Notes: generated by a model not told the origin, from the letters alone. A DNA stretch of 64,000 nt from CAWCDJ01 sp963796675 (GCA_963796675.1 CAWCMS010000002.1:1-64000), one strand, 5' to 3'; counted from the first letter of the stretch, positions 7,059-16,837 are shown. Numbers and translations: made by a program.

Positions 7059-9317
7059 CTACAGTGCCGGCCCGAACGTATATGTTCGTCCGGCCCTCGC
7101 CTGGATCTTCCGTTCTTTTCCCGCATAGCGAACCGTGACGGGCTTCGATTCCCGAGCCACCAGCGTCGCTTTCACCAGTTTGCCGCCGGCCCATTCAATC
7201 GACACCTCCAGCCCGCCGCGTGCTTCAAGTCCGGTGACTTTGCCCTTCGGGAAGGCCGAAGGCAGAGCCGGCAGCAGATGGACGAAGGCCGCCTCTCCGC
7301 TTTCCACGGGGCTCAGGCTATTCTCGGTGGCGTAAGGGTCCTGACTCTGCAGCAGCATCTCGGCGATGCCGGCGGTGGCGCCGAAGTTGCCATCGATCTG
7401 GAAGGGCGGATGCGCGTCGAACAGGTTCGCGAACAGGCCCGCGTGGGCCGGCTTGTCGGATGCCGGCGTAATCAGGTTCTGCAGGATGCGGTAGGCGTGA
7501 TCGCCATCGAGGAAGCGAGCCCACAGGTTAATCTTCCAGCCCATCGACCAGCCCGTAGCCGCGTCGCCGCGGAAGATCAGCGACTGCCGCGCGGCTTTAA
7601 ACAGCTCGGGCGTGCCGTAGGGCGTGATCAGGTCGCCAGGGTAGACGGCCCAGAGGTGGGAGACGTGGCGATGCTCGTTCTTCGGATCGTCCTTGTCTTC
7701 CATCCACTCCTGGAGTTGCCCGTAGCGGCCAATCTGCAGTGGTGCGATGCGCTTCCGCATTTCACTGAGCTGGCCGCGGAACTCAGGGTCGAGGCCGAGA
7801 GTCTCGGAGGCGGCGATGACGTTGCCGAATAGCGCGCGCACGATTTCGCGGTCCATCGAGGGCCCCATCACCAGGCCGCCCTGCTCGGGCGAGTTGCTCG
7901 GCCCGGTGTAGAGGAAGCCGGATTTCGGATCCTCGACCAGTGCGTCCGCGAAGAACAGCGCCGCGCCCTTCAGGATCGGGTAGGCGGTATCGCGCAGGAA
8001 GGCGCGGTCGCCGGTGAACAGGTAATGCTCCCAGAGGTGGGTCGAGAGCCATGCTCCACCGGTCTGCCAGATGCCGTGGTTGGAGGCGTTGATGGGCGCC
8101 GTCCCGCGCCACAGGTCGAAATTGTGGTGCAGCACCCACCCGCGGGCGTTGTATTCCTCTTTAGCCGTGATCGCACCCGATATGGCCAGGTCTTTCAGGG
8201 CGTCGAACAGTGGCAGCTGGCATTCAGACAGGTTCGCCACTCCGACCGGCCAATAATTCATTTCGGTGTTGATGTTGTCGGTGTACTTGCTGTCCCAGGG
8301 CGGATTGTTCGATTGGTTCCAGATGCCCTGCAGGTTGGCCGGCTGGCCGCCGGGGCGGCTGGATTCGATCATCAGGTATCGGCCGTACTGGAAAACCAAT
8401 GCCACCAGTGCCGGATCACCCGTCCTGGCGAAGTTGGCAATGCGTTCGTCGGTCGGTAGATCGGGCGCCGTTCCCAGGTCCAGGGTCACGCGGCGGAAGA
8501 GGCGGCGGTAGTCGTCCAGGTGTTCCTCGCGAAGCTGCGGGTAGGGCTTCGCGGCTCGAAGAAGCGCATTCACCTTGGCTTCGGGGTCGCCCGAGACGTC
8601 CCGGTAATTTCGGAAATTCGTCGCGCCCGCCAGCAGCAGGGTGACGCCTTCGGGGTCCTTCACCGTCGAGACCTTCGCGTAGTAGCGGATGGCGCCGTCT
8701 TCCACCCGCCCGGAGATGGAATCGGCGGTCTCTTCCGCGCCGGTGTGGGCGCTCTTGATCAGCGGGCGAACCTCCAGCTTGGAGGGATCGCTGGCGGTCA
8801 TCCGAATTACGATCACGCCGGCTGGATAGCTGGCGAAGACTTCGCGGCGATAGTGCACTCCCCGGCAATCGAACTGCACGGTCACGATGCCGCTATCCAG
8901 ATCGAGTTGCCGCCGGTAGTTGGTCACCTCACTATCGGCAACGTTGGGGAATTCCAGGTACAGATCGCCGAACGCCTGGTAGGCCTTCTGGTGCAGCGGC
9001 TCGCTCATGAACTCCTTCATGGCGAGGTCTTCGGCCTCTTTCTGCTTGCCCTCCCAGAGCAGCTGGCGAATTTGCTGCAGATATCGGGAAGCACCATGGT
9101 GCGCGTAGTCGTGCGGCTCGCCCGTCCAGACGGTGCTCTCGTTGAATTGGATGCGTTCGCGGGAAGGACCGCCGAATACCATCGCGCCCATGTGGCCATT
9201 GCCGGCCGGCAGGGCTTCCACCCATAGATTGGCGGGATGACGATACCAGAGAGTGAGGGGGGATTGCGCCGCCAGACACAACGCGACGGCAAAAAACAGC
9301 AGAAGCGATCGTTTCAT
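7059..9317 (-). CDS. Exported glycoside hydrolase family 95 (alpha-L-fucosidase-like)
   Basis: A 752-residue protein with a clear signal peptide (MKRSLLLFFAVALCLAAQ). The family features are LWYRHPANLWVEALPAGNG near the N-terminus, an N-terminal beta domain (to about 240), a helical barrel containing NINTEMNYW (348-356) and QIDGNFGATAG, and a C-terminal beta domain. GH95 enzymes invert alpha-1,2-L-fucosides or alpha-L-galactosides. N348 and N350 appear to match the asparagines that activate the attacking water in the Bifidobacterium enzyme, but that alignment was made by eye. The length fits the family. No ribosome site is visible, and the palindrome at 9322-9346 sits directly upstream. The substrate is probably plant or microbial polysaccharide. 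Confidence 0.9.
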   Translation of the reverse strand: MKRSLLLFFAVALCLAAQSPLTLWYRHPANLWVEALPAGNGHMGAMVFGGPSRERIQFNESTVWTGEPHDYAHHGASRYLQQIRQLLWEGKQKEAEDLAMKEFMSEPLHQKAYQAFGDLYLEFPNVADSEVTNYRRQLDLDSGIVTVQFDCRGVHYRREVFASYPAGVIVIRMTASDPSKLEVRPLIKSAHTGAEETADSISGRVEDGAIRYYAKVSTVKDPEGVTLLLAGATNFRNYRDVSGDPEAKVNALLRAAKPYPQLREEHLDDYRRLFRRVTLDLGTAPDLPTDERIANFARTGDPALVALVFQYGRYLMIESSRPGGQPANLQGIWNQSNNPPWDSKYTDNINTEMNYWPVGVANLSECQLPLFDALKDLAISGAITAKEEYNARGWVLHHNFDLWRGTAPINASNHGIWQTGGAWLSTHLWEHYLFTGDRAFLRDTAYPILKGAALFFADALVEDPKSGFLYTGPSNSPEQGGLVMGPSMDREIVRALFGNVIAASETLGLDPEFRGQLSEMRKRIAPLQIGRYGQLQEWMEDKDDPKNEHRHVSHLWAVYPGDLITPYGTPELFKAARQSLIFRGDAATGWSMGWKINLWARFLDGDHAYRILQNLITPASDKPAHAGLFANLFDAHPPFQIDGNFGATAGIAEMLLQSQDPYATENSLSPVESGEAAFVHLLPALPSAFPKGKVTGLEARGGLEVSIEWAGGKLVKATLVARESKPVTVRYAGKERKIQARAGRTYTFGPAL

Positions 9318-9321
9318 TCGA

Positions 9322-9346
9322 GTGGGGCAGGGGAAACCTGCCCCAC
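9322..9346. repeat. Perfect 10-bp-stem palindrome between clpP and the GH95 gene
   Basis: GTGGGGCAGG (9322-9331) and CCTGCCCCAC (9337-9346) are perfect inverted repeats around a 5-nt loop. The first nine bases recur at 4377-4385 within another palindrome cluster, pointing to a dispersed repeat family. It is in the right place to end clpP transcription, though no strong T-run follows on the minus strand. Confidence 0.7.
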
Positions 9347-9359
9347 CAGATTAACCCTA

Positions 9360-9980
9360 TTAGCCCTTTATCGCTACCGGGGCCAGATCCCGGCTCGAAA
9401 TCACGCGGTCGATCATGCCGTACTGCACGGCGTTTTCGGGCTCCATGATGTAGTCGCGATCCACGTCTTTGGCGATGCGGTCCACCGGCTGACCGGTGGC
9501 ATCGGCCAGCATGGTGTTGAGAATCTCGCGCATCCGCAGAATTTCACGGGCGTAGATGTCGATATCCGCCGCCTGGCCGGCCAGCCCCTGCATGGATGGC
9601 TGATGGATCATGATCCGCGAATTCGGCAGGCTGAAGCGCTTGCCCTTCGTCCCTTTGGCCAGGAGAACAGCCGCCATGGACGCCGCCTGCCCGACGCAGA
9701 TGGTCACGATATCCGGCCGAATAAAGGCCATCGTGTCCAGAATCGCCAGACCGGCGGTAATGGAGCCGCCCGGCGAGTTGATGTAAATCGAAATGTCTTT
9801 TTCCGGGTCTTCCGCTTCGAGGAAAAGGAGTTGCGCGATGATCAGATTTGCCACCTGATCATCGATCGGTGTTCCCAGAAAAATAATGTTTTCTTTGAGC
9901 AGCCTAGAGTAAATATCGTATGCGCGTTCGCCACGGGAGGTCTGCTCGACCACCATGGGGACGAGGACCGAGTGTCCCAT
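9360..9980 (-). CDS. clpP: ATP-dependent Clp protease proteolytic subunit
   Basis: A 206-residue serine protease subunit that forms the double-ring chamber served by ClpX or ClpA. Using the 207-residue numbering from the ATG at 9983, the nucleophile is S102 (GQAASMAA), the histidine is H127 (MIHQPS) and the aspartate is probably D173 (KDVDRD). PMVVEQTSRGERAYDIYSR is the classic N-terminus. Two ATGs are adjacent: GGAGG stands 1 nt before the first and 4 nt before the second, so the second is preferred. It lies 28 bp behind the Rrf2 gene on the same strand, rather than beside tig and clpX as is common, so the two may form an operon. Confidence 0.95.
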   Translation of the reverse strand: MGHSVLVPMVVEQTSRGERAYDIYSRLLKENIIFLGTPIDDQVANLIIAQLLFLEAEDPEKDISIYINSPGGSITAGLAILDTMAFIRPDIVTICVGQAASMAAVLLAKGTKGKRFSLPNSRIMIHQPSMQGLAGQAADIDIYAREILRMREILNTMLADATGQPVDRIAKDVDRDYIMEPENAVQYGMIDRVISSRDLAPVAIKG

Positions 9981-10011
9981 CATTCCTCCGGTATCAACTT
10001 GGAAATTCGAA

Positions 10012-10488
10012 CTACGCCCGCTTTTGGGCGACCGCGCGCCTGGATTTGCGCTGCTTGGTCAGAGCCAGGTTCTTCTTCTTCTGGTCCAGCGCCTTCGCCA
10101 GGTCGGCGATCGTATTACGCCCCAAATAATCCATGATACGCGAACGGAGGTTGATCCAGCTATCGTGCATCGAACAAGGCATGTCGTCGGAGCATTCGGC
10201 CAGTCCGCTAGCGCACTGCTGGTACGGCGCCAGCCCGTCCAAAGCCTCGACGATATCGAGCAGGCGAATCTCGCTCGGCTCTACCCGTAGGGCAAATCCC
10301 CCAGTCGGACCCTTGCTCGAGCGTAGCAGCCCCTTTCTGGCGAGTTGTTGAAGAATCTTGGCCAAGAAGTGAGCCGGAATGTCTTCCTGCTCCGCGATAT
10401 TCTTCACCATGGCGTATTTACCTTCCGGTACCTGTGCCAGGTGGACGAATGCCCGAATCGCGTACTCGGCCGACCGAGAATAGATCAT
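10012..10488 (-). CDS. Rrf2-family transcriptional regulator with a three-cysteine motif
   Basis: A 158-residue DNA-binding protein. The winged helix (about 1-75) opens MIYSRSAEYAIRAFVHLA and contains HFLAKILQQLARKGLLRSSKGPTGGF in two conserved blocks (40-65). Cysteines C92, C99 and C105 lie where IscR and NsrR bind an iron-sulfur cluster, so sensing of Fe-S status, nitric oxide or redox state is likely; spacing alone does not tell which. The C-terminus is rich in lysine and arginine. clpP follows on the same strand. The upstream region has a dyad overlapping the predicted transcription start, consistent with self-repression. No isc or suf genes are in the window. Confidence 0.9.
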   Translation of the reverse strand: MIYSRSAEYAIRAFVHLAQVPEGKYAMVKNIAEQEDIPAHFLAKILQQLARKGLLRSSKGPTGGFALRVEPSEIRLLDIVEALDGLAPYQQCASGLAECSDDMPCSMHDSWINLRSRIMDYLGRNTIADLAKALDQKKKNLALTKQRKSRRAVAQKRA

Positions 10489-10507
10489 GCTGTGCCCCCG
10501 TGCAAAT

Positions 10508-10556
10508 CGGAGTAAGGTTTCTCCGTTATCTTAAATGGTTCTGTGAAAAGGCGCAA
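10508..10556 (-). promoter_or_regulatory. Candidate Rrf2 promoter with overlapping dyad
   Basis: On the minus strand TTGCGC (10551-10556) and TAAGAT (10528-10533) are separated by 17 bp, a fair sigma-70-type pair. CGGAG (10508-10512) and CTCCG (10521-10525) form an inverted repeat around 8 nt, covering the expected start site at about 10520. This is a plausible autoregulatory operator. The remaining part of the 197-bp gap up to glpD shows no further clear element. Confidence 0.4.
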
Positions 10557-10685
10557 GGATATTATGGTCAGGTAATAATGCGGATTCTGTAGAGAACTTG
10601 AACGGCCGATTCAATTATTTGGACGCACGGCGGACGCAAACGATTCAAGATAATCATAGGACCACCTCCGATGGTACGGAATCGA

Positions 10686-12164
10686 CTACGAGGCTCGTAC
10701 CTGGTAGTTTCCCGCCAGGGTCTGGAAGTCCTGTAACTGCGGGTCGCGCCCGGTTTCGGCTTCGAGCAGGGCGGCGACGCGCGGCGCCATCTCCAATGCG
10801 GCCGCGGTATTGAGAAACAGGGCGCGCGTCCGCCGCGCCAATACGTCCTCTACCGTACGTGCCAACTCCTCGCGGGCGGCGCGGATGACGTGTGCCTCGG
10901 TATAGGGCAGGGCGTGATGCAGCGGCGTCGAGGGCGGTAGTGGCTCGGAGGCGTGAATGCGGAGCGTTTCGGTCACGCACGGCCGTTCCGGCAGGAGGGC
11001 CAAAGTGGCTGCCTGGTTGACGCAATCCTCCGCCATGCGCCGGTAGGTGGTCCATTTGCCGCCGCAGATCGTGATCATGCCGGAGTCTTCGATGCGGATG
11101 GTGTGGTCGCGGGAAAGCGCCGCCGTGCTCCCCACTTCGCCCGCCCTGACCAGCGGCCGGATGCCGGCAAACACGCTGAGGACGTCGGTCCGGGTCGGCT
11201 TCTTCGCCAGGTATAGGGCGGCCGTGCCGAGAATGAACTCGATTTCCGGCTGGGTGGCCACGGGCTCCTCGACCGCCGCCGGGATGGCCGTATCGGTGGT
11301 GCCGACCACGGTGTGACCGTGCCACGGAATGGCGAACAGGATCCGCTTGTCGCTGGTATGGGGCACCATGATGGCCGATTCGCCCGGCAGGAACGACGAA
11401 TCGAAGACGAGGTGGATTCCCTGGCTTGGCGCGATCATCGGGACCGCGCCCGGGTCGGCCTTGCGGCGCAAGACATCGGTGAACGGGCCGGTAGCATTGA
11501 TCACGACATTGGCGCGGGCCTCGACCGTTTCTCCGGTCTCGACGTCGCGATAGATGACTCCGCCAACGAACCCTTCGCCATCGGCGACGACACCGGTGAC
11601 CTCGGCGTAATTGAGCAGTAAGGCGCCGTGGGCCGCGGCGGTGAACATCATATGGATCAGCAGGCGGGCGTCGTCGAATTGACCGTCGAAATATACAACA
11701 CCCCCTCGCAGGCCCTCGGTGTTGAGGGTGGGGAGGCGCTGGAGCGTCTCCTCGCGCGAGAGCAGCCGCGAGGCGCCGAATCCATACTTGCCGGCCAGCA
11801 GGTCGTAGAGTTTGAGCCCGATGCCGTAGAACGGCGACTCCCACCAGTCGTATGTCGGCACGACGAAGGCGAGATTCTTGACCATGTGCGGGGCATTGCG
11901 GGCCAGCAGACCGCGTTCCTTGAGGGCCTCCATGACCAGCGAGACATTGCCCTGTTCGAGGTACCGCACACCGCCGTGCACAAGCTTGGTGCTGCGGCTG
12001 GACGTGCCCTTTCCGAAGTCGCTGCGTTCGAGCAGCAGCACGTCGTACCCGCGGCTGGCGGCGTCGATGGCGACCCCGACCCCGGTAGCGCCCCCGCCCA
12101 CCACGATCATGTCCCACGGTCCGGCGTGCGCACGAATCCGGCGGATCACCTCTTCACGATTCAT
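10686..12164 (-). CDS. glpD: FAD-dependent glycerol-3-phosphate dehydrogenase
   Basis: A 492-residue flavoprotein that oxidises sn-glycerol-3-phosphate to dihydroxyacetone phosphate and passes electrons to quinone at the inner membrane. The FAD-binding Rossmann motif is VVGGGATGVG (21-30) with E46 closing the fold. GTSSRSTKLVHGGVRYLE (53-70) is the strong GlpD signature. SVFAGIRPLV and CGGKWTTYRRMAED are conserved substrate and flavin segments, and the helical C-terminal domain (about 395-490) is present. Glycerol kinase and facilitator genes are not adjacent. The start is ATG at 12164, preceded by a -10-like TATCCT without a ribosome site. Confidence 0.93.
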   Translation of the reverse strand: MNREEVIRRIRAHAGPWDMIVVGGGATGVGVAIDAASRGYDVLLLERSDFGKGTSSRSTKLVHGGVRYLEQGNVSLVMEALKERGLLARNAPHMVKNLAFVVPTYDWWESPFYGIGLKLYDLLAGKYGFGASRLLSREETLQRLPTLNTEGLRGGVVYFDGQFDDARLLIHMMFTAAAHGALLLNYAEVTGVVADGEGFVGGVIYRDVETGETVEARANVVINATGPFTDVLRRKADPGAVPMIAPSQGIHLVFDSSFLPGESAIMVPHTSDKRILFAIPWHGHTVVGTTDTAIPAAVEEPVATQPEIEFILGTAALYLAKKPTRTDVLSVFAGIRPLVRAGEVGSTAALSRDHTIRIEDSGMITICGGKWTTYRRMAEDCVNQAATLALLPERPCVTETLRIHASEPLPPSTPLHHALPYTEAHVIRAAREELARTVEDVLARRTRALFLNTAAALEMAPRVAALLEAETGRDPQLQDFQTLAGNYQVRAS

Positions 12165-12170
12165 ATAGGT

Positions 12171-12176
12171 AGGATA
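12171..12176 (-). promoter_or_regulatory. Candidate -10 element (TATCCT) of glpD
   Basis: On the minus strand TATCCT ends 6 nt before the glpD ATG, with ACCTAT between and no ribosome site, as expected for a leaderless transcript. Confidence 0.4.
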
Positions 12177-12195
12177 GGCCTCCCGGCCTGTCCAT

Positions 12196-12210
12196 GGCGC
12201 CGAAGGCGCC
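12196..12210. terminator. Small perfect hairpin between DUF1501 gene and glpD
   Basis: GGCGCC (12196-12201), GAA and GGCGCC (12205-12210) form a short GC-only stem. The T-run that follows (12215-12218) is on the + strand, where no gene ends. For the minus-strand DUF1501 gene there is no T-run, so termination here is only possible, not shown. Confidence 0.35.
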
Positions 12211-12222
12211 CGAGTTTTGCAG

Positions 12223-13647
12223 CTAGACCAGGATGTCCTTTACGACATCTCCCGAGATGCCCGTCAGCCGCACGTCGAGGCCCTGGAATCTCACGGTCAG
12301 CCGCTTGTGGTCGACGCCCAGAAGATGCAGCATCGTGGCGTGAAAATCGTGGACGCTCACCGGGTTCTCCTGCGCCGCATAGCCGAACTCGTCGGTCGAA
12401 CCGTAGGTGAGTCCGCCCTTGATGCCGCCACCGGCCATCATGAACGAGAAGCCCTTGATGTGATGGTCGCGTCCGTCGCCGCCTTGCGACATCGGGGTGC
12501 GGCCGAACTCGCCGCCCCAGATGATCAGCGTGTCATCGAGCATGCCGCGCCGCTTCAGGTCGTTGATCAGCGCCGCCGTGGGCCGGTCCACCTCTTCCGC
12601 CTTCAGCACCGTATTGGTCTTGATGGCGGTGTGATGATCCCAATCGCGGTGATAGAGCTGAATAAAGCGCACGCCCTTCTCGGCCAGCCGCCGCGCCAGC
12701 AGGCAGTTCGAGGCGAACGAACCATCGCCGGGCTGCGCGCCGTACTCTTCGAGCACCGACTTCGGCTCCTTGCTCATATCCACCAGGCCGGGGACGCTAC
12801 TTTGCATCTTGAACGCCATCTCGTACTGCGCAACGCGCGTCTCGATCTCCGGATCCTTGAGCGCGGCGAATTCGAGCTGGTTCAGCTTGTTGATGGCGTC
12901 GATCGAACTGCGCTGGATTGCCGGAGTCACGCCCGCAGGGTTCTTGATGTAGAGCACCGGGTCGCCCGTGGAGTTCAGCTTTACGCCCTGGAAGCGGCTG
13001 GGCAGCAGGCCCGCCGACCATTGGCGTGCCGCGATCGGCTGCATCTGGCCGCCGCGCCCCGAAGAGAGCAGCACCACGAACCCCGGCAGGTCATCCGCCT
13101 CCGCGCCCAGTCCATACAGCACCCAGGAACCCATCGACGGCCGTCCCGGAATGATCGAGCCGGTATTCATGATGGTGTGGGCCGGATCGTGATTGATCTG
13201 TTCGGTCCACATCGAGCGGACGATGCAGATGTCGTCCGCGACGCTGCCGATATGCGGAAACAGCTCGCAGATCTCCTGTCCCGATTTGCCGAACTTCTTG
13301 AAGCCGTGCTGCGGACCGAAGCAGATCAGCGGCCGGCCCTGGAGTTGCGCGATCTGCTGCCCGGCGGTGAGCGAGGACGGCATCGGCTTGCCGTTCATTT
13401 CGGCGAGCTTCGGCTTATAGTCGAACGTTTCCAGGTGCGAGGGGCCGCCCGCCTGGTACAGGAAAATGATGCGCTTGGCTTTGGCCGGATGGTGCAGCGG
13501 ATTGATCACGCCTTTCGACGTGGTGATGGCGGCGCCGAACAGGCGCGGGTCGAGCAGCGAATTCAGGCCGAGGAGTCCGAGGGCCGAAATGCCGCGCCCG
13601 AGAAAGGCGCGGCGCTGGATGCTTTTACAGTGCGGGCAGTCGTCCAT
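12223..13647 (-). CDS. DUF1501 protein, Tat-exported (alkaline phosphatase superfamily-like)
   Basis: A 474-residue protein with a twin-arginine type signal (QRRAFLGRGISALGLLGL, R12-R13). AGGPSHLETFDYKPKLAEM near residues 66-85 and GGEFGRTPMSQGGDGRDHH are hallmarks of DUF1501, a family with the fold of sulfatases and alkaline phosphatases. It starts 7 bp after the frameshifted cytochrome/DUF1549/DUF1553 gene, the usual partner in Planctomycetes, Verrucomicrobia and Acidobacteria. The pair is thought to act outside the cytoplasm, perhaps on polysaccharides, but no reaction is established. It is a paralog of the protein at 27235-28668. ASTR-like divergence between the two shows that the duplication is not recent. 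Confidence 0.9.
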   Translation of the reverse strand: MDDCPHCKSIQRRAFLGRGISALGLLGLNSLLDPRLFGAAITTSKGVINPLHHPAKAKRIIFLYQAGGPSHLETFDYKPKLAEMNGKPMPSSLTAGQQIAQLQGRPLICFGPQHGFKKFGKSGQEICELFPHIGSVADDICIVRSMWTEQINHDPAHTIMNTGSIIPGRPSMGSWVLYGLGAEADDLPGFVVLLSSGRGGQMQPIAARQWSAGLLPSRFQGVKLNSTGDPVLYIKNPAGVTPAIQRSSIDAINKLNQLEFAALKDPEIETRVAQYEMAFKMQSSVPGLVDMSKEPKSVLEEYGAQPGDGSFASNCLLARRLAEKGVRFIQLYHRDWDHHTAIKTNTVLKAEEVDRPTAALINDLKRRGMLDDTLIIWGGEFGRTPMSQGGDGRDHHIKGFSFMMAGGGIKGGLTYGSTDEFGYAAQENPVSVHDFHATMLHLLGVDHKRLTVRFQGLDVRLTGISGDVVKDILV

Positions 13648-13654
13648 GACGGGA

Positions 13655-16600
13655 TCAGTTCCTGGTAATGGTTTCGTGCATGTTGAGGATCGCGCGCGCC
13701 ACAGTGGTCATGGCCGCGAATTCGGCTGGCTGCAGGCTTCCGGGCACGGGAGCTTCGCCCGTGTGAATGAGGCCTTCGGCATCGGCCGGCGTGGAGCGGA
13801 AGTGCTCCAGGCTGGTGCGGTATAGCTCTTCGAGGATGCCCCGCTCCTGCGCGCTCGGAGCGCGGTCGAGCGCCCGCAGCACCGCCCAGTCGACCCGGGC
13901 GTCGAGCCCGCGGCGGCTCTCGAGAATCCGCGCGGCGAAAACGCGAGCGGCCTCCACGTAAATCGGGTCGTTGAGCAGTACCAGCGCCTGTAGCGGCGTG
14001 TTCGAATTCACGCGGGTCACGGTGCACTCTTCGCGCGTGGGAGCGTCGAAGGTGAGCAGGCTGGGGTGCAGGAAGGCGCGTTGCCAGAACGTATACACTC
14101 CCCGGCGGTAGAGGTCGCCGCCGCGGCTGGCGGAATATTCGCGCTTCGGGAAATTGAGCGTGGCCAGGTAGCCGTCCGGCTGGTAGGGCTTGACGCTCGG
14201 GCCGCCGAAACGTTCGACGATCAGGCCGGAGACCGAGAGCGCCACGTCGCGCACCACTTCGGCATCCACGCGGAAACGCACCTGGTGCGAGAGCAGGCGA
14301 TTGTCCGGGTCGCGCTCTTGGGAGACGGCGTCCGGCACGGAGGATTCGCGATAGGTGCGGCTGGTGACGATGGTCCGGACGAGGTGCTTCATGTCCCACG
14401 GATGGGCGCCTGCGGCCTCATATTCGGGCTTCATGAATTCGGACGCCAGCCAGTCGAGCAGTTCCGGATTGGTGGGCCATTCTCCCTGCGAGCCCATGTC
14501 GTCGAGCGACTTGGTGATGCCGATGCCGAAGAACTCGCGCCAGACACGATTGACGTAGACCCGCGCGGTCAGGGTATTCGACGGCGATACGAGCCAGTTG
14601 GCGAGGTCGAGCCGCGTGGCGCGCCGGCCGCCCGGTATCGAGCTTGCCGAGAAAACCGGGAATGGCCGGGTCGACCACCTCGCCCGTCTCATCCATCCAG
14701 TTTCCACGCCGCAGGATGCGCGTCTCCCGCGGGACAGTCGCGTGCGCGACCACCACGTGCGGGATGTCGCGTTCGAGCAGCGCTGCAGCGAGCATCCAGC
14801 TTTGCCAGCGCCAGGACTTCCGGCTGCACCGAGGGCGACATCCAGAGGTAGAGCGCGTCGATGGAGGCGCGCTGCTGCGGCGTACGCTTCTCTTCGGGGT
14901 TGCGGAGCCCGGCCAGCGCGGCGTCCGGAATCTCCTTGCCCTTGCCGACGTCCGGCCACGGATACTCGCCGGAAGAGAGGGAAATGCGGAAGCGGCCGAT
15001 GGTGGCGCGGCGGAATTCGCGATTCGTGGTGCAGGCGCACCGTCATGACCGCCCCGGCCTCGGTGCGCACCGGCTGCGCGAAGCGCAGGGCGAGCATCAC
15101 CTTCGGTGTTGTCGTTGTAGGTGGCCTCGGCCCAGCCGGTCTTCGGATTGCCATCGAAGGCCGCTTCGGGCGGATACTCGGCGAATGGGTTGTTGACGTT
15201 CGACATCGCCGCGTTGAACGACTCAGCGCGGCCGTCGACCTCGGCCTCGACTTCGGTGAGGACCACGCGATCGGCGCCACGCGCCACGCGGATGCCGGGG
15301 AGCGACTTCATCCTGCACGACTTGATTCCGAGCTCCGTCCAGGTGCCGGCGCCGGGGCGGAAGTTCACAGTGTAGGTCTCGTTATCGGGATTGGGCCCGC
15401 TGGCGATGACGAGTCCATCGCCCGGCGATTGGTTTCGGAGGTGCAGATTGTTGCCGTCGTAGTGAGTATAGTGGACGGGCTCTTCGTTGTAGATCTTGAG
15501 CGTCGCGCCGTTGGCTGGAGTTCGCCGGAACGGATGCTGCGAGTGCCAGACGAGATTGCCCGCTTCGTAGCGTGCCAGCACCTGCTTTTCCCACGCGGCG
15601 CGCTGCGGCGCGAGGCTCTCCATCTTGGCGTCGAGATCGCCTTGGCGGCTTCGTTGATCTGCGTCTGCAATTCTTCCTGCCGCTTCTTCTGCTCGGGGGA
15701 GGGAACCGCGAGTTGCGTGCCCCAGGCCTTCGCGCCGCGGTCGGGCACGAGGCCGGTCTCCTTGATGTCGGCGAAGAAGGCCTTCATGGAATAGAAATCG
15801 CGCGAGCGGAAGGGATCGAACTTGTGGTCGTGGCATTCGGCGCAGCCGACGGTGCTGCCCATCCAGACGGCGGCGATGGTGCGGACACGATCGGCGCCGT
15901 ACTTCGCCAGGTATTCCTTAGGCTGCAGGCCGCCTTCGGCCGACGTGCGGTTCAGGCGGTTGAAGGCCGAGGCAACGTGCTGCTCGCGGGTGGCATTCGG
16001 CATCAGATCGCCGGCCAGTTGCTCGCGCGTGAATTCGTCGAACGGCTTGTTGTCGCGGAAGGAATTCAGCACGTAATCGCGATAGGGCCAGGCGGGGAGC
16101 GCGTTGTCGCCGTGGAAACCGCAGGTATCGGCGTAGCGGACGAAATCGAGCCAGTGCATGGCCTGCTGCTCGGCGTAGCGCGGCGAGGCCAGCAGGCGGT
16201 CGACCAATTTTTCATATGCGTCGGGCGACTGGATCCTTGACGAACGCCTCGGTCTCTTCGGGAGTAGGCGGCAGGCCGGTGAGATCGAGCGTGACGCGGC
16301 GGATCAAGGTGCGCCGGTCGGCTTCGGGAGCCGCTGCAAGCCGGCCTTGGCGAGGTGCGCCTGGACGAAGGCGTCGATCGGGATTCCGGCGCGCTGCCGG
16401 CACCGCCGGCCGCCGGATCGGCTGATAGGCCCAGTGGCCTTCGTATTTCGCGCCTTCCGCGACCCATTGCCGAATGGTGTTTTTCTGGGCCTCGGTCAGG
16501 TCTTTGTGGATGTAAGCCGGCGGCATGACGCGCGCGGTCGGCGCGAAGATGCGCTGAATGATCTCCGACTTGCCGGGATCGCCCGGAACGATCGGGATCT

Positions 16601-16829
16601 TGCCGTCGCGCAGCGGTTTGAGGGCTTCTTCGCGCATGTCGAGCCGCATGCCCGCCATGCGCGAACTCTTGTCGGGCCCATGGCAGCGGAAGCAGGTATC
16701 CGCCATGATCGGCCGGATGTCGCGATTGAAGCGTACTTCGGCGTGCGTCGTGAATCCGCAAGCGAAGGTGAGCAGCAGAATGGCGCAAGCATCGCGGCCC
16801 GCGCGCAGGAAAATGCGAATCCCCTCCAT
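13655..16829 (-). pseudogene. Planctomycete-type cytochrome c / DUF1549 / DUF1553 gene, interrupted by about eight frameshifts
   Basis: Read across frames, this is one protein of about 1050 residues. It has a signal peptide, an N-terminal cytochrome domain (CFRCHG), DUF1549 (LIRRVTLDLTGLPPTPEE to CAECHDHKFDP), a beta-rich insert with FNAAMSNVNNPFAEYPPEAA, and DUF1553 (WLVSPSNTLTARVYVNRVWREF to the end). Homology jumps frame near 16385, 16325, 16230, 15635, 15110, 15025, 14800 and 14640, while each segment is well conserved with no in-frame decay. The 3' kilobase is intact. This suggests sequence errors more than an old pseudogene. It stands 7 bp before a DUF1501 gene. The start taken is ATG at 16829. 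Compared with the 838-residue paralog at 24716, it has an extra central domain. Confidence 0.8.
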
Positions 16830-16837
16830 CGAGACGA

